Origin: Pedobacter borealis DSM 19626
Lineage (GTDB): Bacteria > Bacteroidota > Bacteroidia > Sphingobacteriales > Sphingobacteriaceae
Assembly (NCBI RefSeq): GCF_000708285.2
Contig: NZ_JAUG01000019.1
Coordinates: forward strand, 1 to 58,793
Direction of reading: 5' to 3'
Length of the DNA: 58,793 nt
The notes under the pieces were generated by a model that ran no database searches, was not told the DNA's origin, and saw nothing but the letters and a program-made list of their open reading frames with translations. Every line of letters starts with the position of its first letter. Within the stretch, counting starts at the first letter, position 1. Shown here piece after piece: positions 1 through 6,227 of this stretch. The translations under genes were made by a program, and so were the position numbers.

Positions 1-137
1 AATTATATCTTATTTACGCCTAATCCCGCTTTATCGTCCTGCTGAATTTATTTCAGCATCTTTTTAGCGTGAAAGACCCTGAAATAAATTCAGGGTGACG
101 ACCGTCTTAACAGAAAACTTGATTAAAACGCCACAAA
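1..137. repeat. Terminal direct repeat, left copy (interspersed palindromic element)
   Basis: These 137 bases are identical to the last 137 bases of the window (58657-58793). The unit contains two related hairpins, each built on a short inverted repeat (ctgaa...ttcag and ccctgaa...ttcaggg), and the two hairpins are roughly inverted copies of each other. The sequence looks like a non-coding interspersed element of Bacteroidota. Either the contig ends in two copies of one dispersed repeat, or the ends overlap because the molecule is circular. Confidence 0.9.
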
Positions 138-145
138 ATGAGATT

Positions 146-165
146 TAATAATCGAACTCAGGTTA
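146..165. repeat. Flanking inverted motif of the terminal element, left side
   Basis: This 20-bp motif is the reverse complement, with one mismatch, of 58628-58647, which sits just before the right copy of the 137-bp repeat. If the two 137-bp copies were superimposed, the motif would flank the repeat on both sides as terminal inverted repeats about 180 bp apart. That supports one compact MITE-like element rather than two unrelated sequences. Confidence 0.6.
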
Positions 166-174
166 GTAATGTTT

Positions 175-334
175 CTTCCCATTCTTCGCTATATCCCTGC
201 GCTGCGCTCCGGGGATGCCGCTGCGACCGGGGCTAGGTACTTCTAATCTGCAAGGAAACCGATAGGCACCACACCTGCTTTACTAAAAAAGTAAAATTTA
301 TTTTTGGAGTACAGAAACAGATGCTAAATTAATT
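175..334. other. Non-coding stretch with a GC-rich dispersed repeat
   Basis: No gene was seen here. Positions about 185-235 hold a GC-rich segment (two gctgcg-type words around ctccgggg) that contrasts with the AT-rich surroundings and looks like another interspersed intergenic repeat. The end of the stretch is the 3' side of the minus-strand transferase gene, with a T-rich run near 346-352 on the plus strand. Confidence 0.4.
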
Positions 335-1414
335 TTACCTGCCTTTTTTTTTAAGCAGGCTTAAGGTAAGCAAGGTATTGAACGCAATGCAGAGACCAAT
401 AATGAGCAAAATCAATACAAAATTCCCAAGATGCTGAAGGAAAATGGTGGCAGCTATTGTAACCAGATTAAACCCCACAGTGGAAATTACGATCCAGCTG
501 GGCTTAAACCCTAACTGCTCTAAACGGTGGTGGATGTGGTTACGGTCTCCCTTAAACGGAGAACCTCCCTTTAAAATACGGATGGTAAAAATCCTTAATG
601 AGTCGAATATAGGTACGATCAGTATGGCTACCGCTATTGCTGGCGCAGAATAAAAAGCAGGTTTATTTTCACCTGTAAACTTATTGAGCTCTATAAATTT
701 AATGGCCAGGGCAGCAGAAATAAGCCCGATAATCAGTGCGCCTGTATCGCCCATAAATATTTTAGCAGGAAACCAATTGTATTTTAAAAAGCCAGCAATA
801 GCACCCGCAAGGGCAAAGGCTATAAATGCATAGGGCACTTGTCCCATCAAAGAAAACAAAATACCGAAAGCCAGGCTCGTTAAAATGCCGATTCCACCGG
901 CCAATCCGTCAATGCCATCTATTAAATTGAATGCATTGTTCAGAAAGATAATCAATGCAATCGAAAAAAGGTTTCTCCATAAAGGCGCCATATCTCCTAT
1001 CCCCAACACACCGTACAAACTTGTTAAGCGGAAGGCACCAAAAAAAACCAGGATAAAAGCTACTACGATCTGTAGAATAAATTTTGTACTGGTATTGGTG
1101 CCATAAACATCGTCTTTTAAACCAAGTGCCGCAAGGATGATGCACGATGCAATTAAAAAATTAGCTTCTTTAAAATTAATAATGGCCGAAAAAAGCAAGA
1201 TACATACGGTAAAACTACCTACAATGGCCAAGCCACCTAAACGTGAAATATTGCGTTTATGTTTTTTACGGTACAGGTCGTTTTTATCAAAAAGGCCATA
1301 CTTTAAAGAAATATAGATTATACTTGGAATACTTATAATTACGGTTGAAAAGGCCAAAATAGATATGGCTATACAGAAATAGTTAGGGCTGGTATTCAGA
1401 ATATCTTTTAGCAA
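335..1414 (-). CDS. WecA/MraY-type undecaprenyl-phosphate sugar-1-phosphate transferase
   Basis: A 359-residue polytopic membrane protein of the GT4-like phosphotransferase family (MraY/WecA/TagO). It should load a sugar phosphate, probably GlcNAc-1-P, from UDP onto undecaprenyl phosphate at the cytoplasmic face, starting polysaccharide assembly. Visible family motifs are the Asp pair at 101-102 (LKDDVYG), NAFNLIDGIDGLAGG at 160-174, MGDTG at 221-225 and the HIHHR motif at 293-297. About ten hydrophobic segments fit the family, as does the length. The gene stands alone, divergent from the exopolysaccharide operon that begins 4 kb away, and is a good candidate for its initiating enzyme. The exact sugar specificity cannot be read from sequence. 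Confidence 0.92.
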   Translation of the reverse strand: MLKDILNTSPNYFCIAISILAFSTVIISIPSIIYISLKYGLFDKNDLYRKKHKRNISRLGGLAIVGSFTVCILLFSAIINFKEANFLIASCIILAALGLKDDVYGTNTSTKFILQIVVAFILVFFGAFRLTSLYGVLGIGDMAPLWRNLFSIALIIFLNNAFNLIDGIDGLAGGIGILTSLAFGILFSLMGQVPYAFIAFALAGAIAGFLKYNWFPAKIFMGDTGALIIGLISAALAIKFIELNKFTGENKPAFYSAPAIAVAILIVPIFDSLRIFTIRILKGGSPFKGDRNHIHHRLEQLGFKPSWIVISTVGFNLVTIAATIFLQHLGNFVLILLIIGLCIAFNTLLTLSLLKKKGR

Positions 1415-1589
1415 AACTTATAGCGACTTGCAGGCAAATATAATCATAGTAAGATAAACAAAATTGTGATGTAAAATATTTGACATGACATAAATCAAAT
1501 GTGAGGTGGATTTATAATGGTGTTTTGCTGATCGAACATCAGATTACCTTAGAAAGACTGGTGTTGCTACATTTGACAAATCCCATAAG

Positions 1590-1695
1590 AAAGGTCGTCC
1601 TTGCGAGGAGGGTACGACGAAGCAATCTTTCACGCTAGTGTGATCTTTGCCATAAAGATTGCTTCGTCGGCTGAAAAAGCCTTCTCGCAATGATA
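1590..1695. repeat. Interspersed palindromic repeat
   Basis: A hairpin-forming intergenic element. The arm gacgaagcaatctt (1616-1629) is answered by its exact reverse complement at 1655-1668, and outer partial arms (cttgcgagg near 1600; cttctcgcaatg near 1681) extend the stem. Repeats of this type are common between genes in Pedobacter-like genomes. It lies between the WecA-like gene and the GT2 gene and may also act as a transcription barrier. Confidence 0.75.
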
Positions 1696-1740
1696 ATCTG
1701 AGGAGATTTATTTCCTTTAAATTCTTCTTCGGGAAAGAAT

Positions 1741-2481
1741 TTAAAATTGGCTGAGCTTACTCAGCTTTTTCCTGATCACGACCAAAAGTGGGTGTGGTAC
1801 GCTGTTTCTTTTTAAGGCTTTATAATCATTAACCATGGCAGAGACCCTACTCATCACGGATTGGTTACTTACCCCTCCCATGCGCATATTCACCATTAAG
1901 GTAGGCAGGTAAACCGCTTCTATTTTATGGGTATAAAAGTAACGTAGTATTAATTCGTAATCGGCAGCGGTACCCAGATCTAAGGCATAATCGCCATTTT
2001 TCTCAAACAAAGATCTTTTCAAATACAGCGTAGGATGTGCGGGCATCCAGCCTTTTTTAAGATCCTGAAAGGTGTTTTGCCGTGATTTCCACGTCCTGAT
2101 AATTTTATGTGTTGTGGCATGGATATAATTGAGGTCACCATAAAGTCCATCTATTTTCGGCCGATCGATAAAGGTTTTGGCTACTGATGCCAATACATCA
2201 GGGTGTGCAAATAAATCATCGGCATTTAAGATTCCGATCACCTCTCCTGTTGCCCTCTGGATCCCTTTATTAATGGCATCGTACAAACCTTTATCTTTTT
2301 CTGAAACAACATAATCAATATGAGATTGGTTCTCCCGAATAATGTTCAACGTTCTGTCTGTCGATCCCCCATCAATCACCAGGTATTCTACAGCTGGATA
2401 GCTTTGCGCCATTACAGAATTAAAACACTCTTGCAAGAAGGTTTCTCCATTGTAAACGACCGTAATAAGGGATATCTTCAT
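1741..2481 (-). CDS. GT2 family glycosyltransferase (WcaA/WcaE-like)
   Basis: A family 2 (GT-A fold) glycosyltransferase of 246 residues from the chosen start. The open frame extends 30 codons further upstream to 2571, but the conserved GT2 N-terminus MKISLITVVYNGE begins exactly at the ATG at 2481, so the upstream extension is probably not translated. Visible motifs are the nucleotide-binding VIDGGSTDRT segment, the DxD-type NADD motif at ILNADDLFAHP, and an acceptor-side region with GTAADYELILRY. The enzyme probably adds one sugar to a lipid-linked glycan. It is flanked by an interspersed repeat and by the small secreted proteins, not by other glycosyltransferases. Confidence 0.88.
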   Translation of the reverse strand: MKISLITVVYNGETFLQECFNSVMAQSYPAVEYLVIDGGSTDRTLNIIRENQSHIDYVVSEKDKGLYDAINKGIQRATGEVIGILNADDLFAHPDVLASVAKTFIDRPKIDGLYGDLNYIHATTHKIIRTWKSRQNTFQDLKKGWMPAHPTLYLKRSLFEKNGDYALDLGTAADYELILRYFYTHKIEAVYLPTLMVNMRMGGVSNQSVMSRVSAMVNDYKALKRNSVPHPLLVVIRKKLSKLSQF

Positions 2482-2602
2482 GGTTACCAAACAAGCATTC
2501 TTCGGCTTTTTTAAGCTGAAACCTGCGGTAAATATAATCAATAACCATTCAATCCGGATAGATGCATCCAAACAACAACATTATTTAAATGGAAAAAGAT
2601 GA

Positions 2603-3007
2603 TTATTGTTTATTTCTTCTTCTGATTACGAATACACCGAAGAGACCTGCGGCAGCGCCAAGGGGCCAGGAGTAGTCGTCGAGATTGCATTCTACCATTG
2701 TAAATGACCCCTCCCAACCGTATTTAGCTGTTCCAAGACATGGACAGATTCCAGCTACACAAATTCCCAAGCCGGAACAAACACCACATGTATTCCCTGT
2801 ATATGATACGGCTGCCCAACTACAATAATTACTGGATAAAGGATATAAGGAATTAGTATAAAGCTTATATCCTCCAGTTAAAACATTTAATGTGGCAGTA
2901 TCATAAAGTTCAGTCCCGCCAGTGATCAAACATCCAACGGTAGCTTTAGCTAAGGTAGAATAGAGAAACAAAACAATCCATATAGCTAAGCATTTCAAGG
3001 AGTTCAT
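2603..3007 (-). CDS. Small secreted Cys-rich protein with C-terminal exosortase-type sorting tail
   Basis: A 134-residue protein with an N-terminal signal peptide (about 1-22, cleavage near AKA|TVGC), a Cys-rich middle (for example CGVCSGLGICVAGICPC) and a tripartite C-terminus: NLDDYSWP, a hydrophobic helix of about 16 residues, then RRRNKQ. That layout is the hallmark of exosortase/archaeosortase substrates. The D-x-Y-x-x-P flavour resembles the Bacteroidota tail type I recall as PID-CTERM. The same layout recurs in the neighbours at 3507-3940 and 4624-5022. The likely processing enzyme is the exosortase at 33723-34319. Its role is unknown; an exported protein displayed or released in the polysaccharide matrix is a reasonable inference. 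Confidence 0.75.
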   Translation of the reverse strand: MNSLKCLAIWIVLFLYSTLAKATVGCLITGGTELYDTATLNVLTGGYKLYTNSLYPLSSNYCSWAAVSYTGNTCGVCSGLGICVAGICPCLGTAKYGWEGSFTMVECNLDDYSWPLGAAAGLFGVFVIRRRNKQ

Positions 3008-3029
3008 AACTGTAGAATTATATCCAAAT

Positions 3030-3037
3030 CAAAACTA
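3030..3037 (-). promoter_or_regulatory. Candidate Bacteroidota -7 box (TAGTTTTG)
   Basis: On the minus strand TAGTTTTG matches the TAnnTTTG consensus of the Bacteroidota primary sigma factor and lies 23 bases upstream of the ATG at 3007. No convincing TTTG -33 box at the usual spacing was found, so the call is tentative. Confidence 0.35.
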
Positions 3038-3506
3038 CACCAAACCTAATGCAGAAACTACATTCATTTTGTTCAACTGCTTTCAACTATTAAGAGGATC
3101 GGCCTTTATTACTGATTTCGGTAAACGATTTATTCATCAGACATGATGCATCCCGTGGCTGAACCCTGAACAAATGCGTATAAAGTATTTCAAGAAAAGA
3201 ATAATATGATAACTGATACACCCCTTCATTCCATATCGATACTGATCCGATATAAAATCGGTCTGTCTAACTTATGTATTTGCCGTTCTTTTTGTTCAAT
3301 ATTATGGAAACACTATGGCCCTTAGTGATACAAAATTACCACGATAAAGAATAACAGTATAATGACTTATAGACTAGCGTTGTGTTAATAGTAAAATGGC
3401 GGTTCTATTTTCCCGCTGATTTCGGTGATAATCGCTGAACATATAAATCAGCGTATTCCGCGTAATCAGCGGGAGTATAAAATGACAATTCATACTTAAC
3501 TTAGCA
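3038..3506. other. Intergenic stretch with palindromic repeat
   Basis: No gene was recognised in this AT-rich gap. The only clear structure is an imperfect palindrome at 3410-3475. It has outer arms tcccgctgat and atcagcggga and internal aatcgctg / aatcagcg words. This is another short interspersed repeat of the type common in Bacteroidota intergenic DNA. Confidence 0.6.
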
Positions 3507-3940
3507 CTAGATGCAAATTGAGTTTTTTTTACGAATTATGATAAAACCAAGAAATCCGATGGAGCTTATTAAATACGGCGCATAATCATCTAATGGCAAC
3601 GGCATACAATTGCTATCAGACGGATTGTAATTCACCAGAACACCCTCGTCAGCAACACTTTCCAGAGAAGTACATTTAGATTGAGGATTGCCAGAGCCGC
3701 CACTGGCTACCGGATAATTATCTGAGGTAGTTCTTAAAATCCCGCAATTTGGGTCTTCAGGCCAGTTTCTTATCGTGATTCGATCAAATGCAGTGTATAG
3801 CGGCATAGTGGTTCCTCCGTCAAAATAAGTTCCACTTTGAACTGTATAAATATAATTCCGGTTTTACAGCCTACTGCTCCGACGGCATTAGAGAAAAATA
3901 AAACTGTTGACAAGACAGTTAAAAAGAGATATTTCGACAT
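3507..3940 (-). pseudogene. Frameshifted exosortase-substrate-like secreted protein
   Basis: Two overlapping frames make one gene of about 144 codons. From the ATG at 3940 the first frame encodes a signal peptide (MSKYLFLTVLSTV..., cleavage near AVGA|VGC). At about 3855-3866 the reading moves to another frame that encodes NYIYTVQSGTYFDGG and runs to a C-terminus with PLPLDDYAPYL, a hydrophobic helix and RKKNSICI. A single missing base in the short A run of tgtaaaacc would restore one frame. The restored protein parallels the intact neighbours: GC just after the signal peptide and a D-x-Y-x-P tail. It may be a true pseudogene, a variable gene or a base-call error. The longest open part alone (3507-3806) lacks the signal peptide. 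Confidence 0.7.
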
Positions 3941-4126
3941 TATTGTTTGGTACTGGTGGGTGCACATACGTAACTCCCACAATCAGAGATGTTCTGCGAC
4001 AAAAAAATTATAATAATAACACAACAAAATTTTGGAGCCAAACGATGATATAAACCAACAAAATACCAAAATAATCGTAAGATTAATATTACAAATATAA
4101 CCAAAAAAGCATAAATAAATTATCAA

Positions 4127-4261
4127 ATGGAATATGACACGCTGATTTCGCGCTACAATCAGTCAAAAATGGCCCAAGAAGCGCCTAAACAAAGAAAAAT
4201 AGAAAATTCGCTTAAAGCAAAATCAGAAATCCTTGACAATTATCATGAACAAAATGAATAA
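4127..4261 (+). CDS. Possible small Lys/Glu-rich protein
   Basis: A 44-codon open frame beginning MEYDTLISRYNQSKMAQEA, highly charged and probably helical, preceded by an AT-rich leader. It is the only plus-strand frame in this part of the small-protein cluster. I do not recognise it, and it could be a chance frame or the start of a decayed gene. No ribosome-binding site is obvious, which is usual in Bacteroidota. Confidence 0.2.
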   Translation: MEYDTLISRYNQSKMAQEAPKQRKIENSLKAKSEILDNYHEQNE

Positions 4262-4289
4262 GACTTGTTCAATATTGGCCAAAAACAGT

Positions 4290-4440
4290 TTAAGAAAAGC
4301 TATAATTACTTGTCCCCCATACCGTTTGTTTTTTGATTATAAAAAAGCCTAAGGCAGCTAGTGCCAATAGCATGTAGGGTATATAAAGTGCATAGCCATG
4401 TTGGTAGTGGTTGACCCTCTAGAAGCACATTAAAATTTAA
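4290..4440 (-). pseudogene. Remnant C-terminal tail of a fourth exosortase-substrate-like gene
   Basis: On the minus strand this stretch encodes a sorting-tail-like end: HGYALYIPYM, a hydrophobic run (LLALAALGFFII) and KKQT, stopping at 4290. The segment just upstream, reading VLLEGQPLP, continues in a different frame and aligns with the PLPLDDYAPYL region of the neighbour at 3507-3940. The signal peptide and middle are missing. I read it as the decayed 3' end of another family member. The rest of the gap to 4623 shows nothing recognisable. Confidence 0.5.
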
Positions 4441-4623
4441 AAAAACCTTAACCATCTTTACCAATTTGAGCAAAGATCATAAAAGGCAAAAGAAATACCG
4501 CAATACACACAAAATAATACAAAAAATATTTTTTTTCTACTAAAGTGCGAGTATACGACGCGTAATTTTGCGGTCTTTTATATTATTTTAATTAAACGGA
4601 AAAAAATAAATAAGAGGCATAAG

Positions 4624-5022
4624 CTAACCAATCAAGCCAAATACCATTCTGTTTCTTACAAAACCTGCTCCTAGACAGCTTGCGAGTAAAACAAAAAACG
4701 GTAAATAGGTATCAATAGGACACTCAAGATGATTTTCAACGAGTAAGCCACGTATATCATAATATCCAGTTATCGGATTTCTTAAGGAGCACTCACCGCT
4801 ATTCGATAAAAAAGGCGTTGGCTCGACAGGCCGGCATCCAACAGGAAATGCAGCTGGCACGCCACCATAAGCCGGGCCGAAAGTACCAATTTGTCTCAAT
4901 CGTCTTTGATAATATACAACATCGAAACCAGGGTAATAATATTTTACGCAACCTGTTTGAGCAGTTACTTTTAAAAAAAACAGACACAAAATAAATGTGC
5001 ACAGAATAAGTACTTTTTTCAT
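4624..5022 (-). CDS. Small secreted protein with C-terminal exosortase-type sorting tail
   Basis: A 132-residue protein with a clear signal peptide (MKKVLILCTFILCLFFLKV, cleavage near TAQ|TGC), a Tyr/Pro/Gly-rich body with paired cysteines and a C-terminal tail of CPIDTYLPF, a hydrophobic helix and RNRM followed by a short hydrophobic end. The CPID motif is the best match in the window to the PID-CTERM type. It shares with the neighbours a GC dipeptide directly after the predicted cleavage site. It is transcribed away from the exopolysaccharide operon, separated by 390 bp. Processing by the exosortase at 33723-34319 is inferred. Confidence 0.75.
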   Translation of the reverse strand: MKKVLILCTFILCLFFLKVTAQTGCVKYYYPGFDVVYYQRRLRQIGTFGPAYGGVPAAFPVGCRPVEPTPFLSNSGECSLRNPITGYYDIRGLLVENHLECPIDTYLPFFVLLASCLGAGFVRNRMVFGLIG

Positions 5023-5047
5023 AGATTAAGAACTGGAATTGACGGGG

Positions 5048-5055
5048 CAAATATA
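5048..5055 (-). promoter_or_regulatory. Candidate Bacteroidota -7 box (TATATTTG)
   Basis: Minus-strand TATATTTG matches TAnnTTTG and ends 26 bases upstream of the ATG at 5022, which would give a leader of about 20 bases. A TTG word occurs 21 bases further upstream (plus strand 5077-5080) at roughly -33. This is the best promoter candidate for the small secreted protein. Confidence 0.45.
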
Positions 5056-5411
5056 AAACAATTTCTACACAAATAGCAATAATAAAGTATTAATAAATAT
5101 ACATAAACACATATTTATGTTGATTTTTATCAAAATAAACATAACGCATCAAAAACTAACTGCGTTTTTTATTGTTGGCCGATTTTAAACAAATGGCGTT
5201 AAAAACCGTTGTTAATTAGGTATTAACTCATAACATTGAATTATAATGAGCAATGAAACTATGCATTATTCATCACCTCCTTAAAAAGACAATAAGTAAA
5301 TCTTACTTTTCAGTTTATTTTTTTTTTAGCATCTTTAGCCATATTTTAAGTATCTTTAACCCTGTTTTGCGTGTAAGCCCCAAGCTTCCATCCTACATTC
5401 CGATTGAGATT
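5056..5411. other. Divergent intergenic region, leader of the exopolysaccharide operon
   Basis: A very AT-rich stretch between the small secreted protein gene and the Wza-like gene. It must hold the main operon promoter and a leader, but I could not find a convincing TAnnTTTG box on the plus strand. A plus-strand frame open from 5253 runs into the exporter gene. It is Phe/Ser-rich and precedes a perfect lipoprotein signal sequence, so I treat it as untranslated leader. Confidence 0.4.
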
Positions 5412-6227
5412 ATGATCCCGACAAAAGCAATTTTAAAATTTCTTTGTATTTTATCTATTAGCATCGCTCTTGCAAGCTGTGCTGCCAGAAAAGAACATAG
5501 TCTATTTAACGCCCCGAGCGATGTAGTTACCGACACCATTAAACAGGTATATGTGGTAAACGACCAGGGTATTAGTGATGCCTACTACAAAATAAAGGTT
5601 AACGATCAGTTGGCCATCCGAAATGTACAAAACAAAGAGTTTGGCGCTTCAACTTCTTCAAGCAACCCAAGCGGTAACCAAAATGTGGTAGCTGGCAGTA
5701 TTAATGGTACCTTATCTTACCTGGTAGACCTAGATGGTAAAGTAAATTTACCGGCTATCGGAAAAGTTGAGGTAGTGGGGCTGAGCAGAAGGGATGCTGC
5801 TATTAAAATTCAGGGTTTATATGCTAAACAACTACTGCGCGATCCTATTATAGAACTGAGTGTGATAAATTTAAAGGTTACTTTATTGGGAGAATTCAGC
5901 AAACAAGGGAATTTTTTACTGGAACGCGAAAACACTACCTTAATTGATATTATTGGCGAGGCAGGCGGCATCAATAAAACTGCAGATCCTAAAACCCTGA
6001 AAATTATCCGTGGCGATAGAAGCCACCCGGAAATTATTTATGTCAACTTGAATGACATTAACAGTTTAGCCAGTAAAAAACTGATTCTTCAGAATAATGA
6101 CATTATTGTACTGCAGCAAACCAAGAGCTCGGCATTGAGCGAAAAACTAACGAGTGTTAATAATATTGTACAACCGCTGCTTGTGGTAGCCAATCTTGCT
6201 GTATTAATCTTTACCTTAACCCGCTAA
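5412..6227 (+). CDS. wza: Outer-membrane polysaccharide export lipoprotein (Wza/BexD family)
   Basis: A 271-residue polysaccharide biosynthesis/export protein. The start at 5412 gives a textbook lipoprotein signal (MIPTKAILKF..., lipobox LASC), whereas the longer frame from 5253 would bury it. The body holds the poly-export domain (YYKIKVNDQLAIRNV; DLDGKVNLPAIGKVEV) followed by SLBB-type repeats (VTLLGEFSKQGNFLLE; LIDIIGEAGGI) and a C-terminal hydrophobic segment. It should form the outer-membrane exit channel for the exopolysaccharide. Its stop codon overlaps the ATG of the Wzc-like gene by one base, so the two are translationally coupled. It is the first gene of the operon. Confidence 0.92.
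   Translation: MIPTKAILKFLCILSISIALASCAARKEHSLFNAPSDVVTDTIKQVYVVNDQGISDAYYKIKVNDQLAIRNVQNKEFGASTSSSNPSGNQNVVAGSINGTLSYLVDLDGKVNLPAIGKVEVVGLSRRDAAIKIQGLYAKQLLRDPIIELSVINLKVTLLGEFSKQGNFLLERENTTLIDIIGEAGGINKTADPKTLKIIRGDRSHPEIIYVNLNDINSLASKKLILQNNDIIVLQQTKSSALSEKLTSVNNIVQPLLVVANLAVLIFTLTR

Noticed and set aside
3855..3866. Programmed frameshift in the broken substrate gene
   Set aside because: The tgtaaaacc site is not a classical slippery heptamer, and loss of one A restores the frame.
2603..5022. Small secreted proteins read as lipoproteins because of the GC near the signal peptide end
   Set aside because: The residues before the Cys (TVG, AVG, QTG) do not fit a lipobox and an AxA-type signal peptidase I site lies just upstream.
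5253..5411. N-terminal extension of the Wza-like protein
   Set aside because: It would place a perfect lipoprotein signal peptide 53 residues inside the protein; the start at 5412 is preferred.
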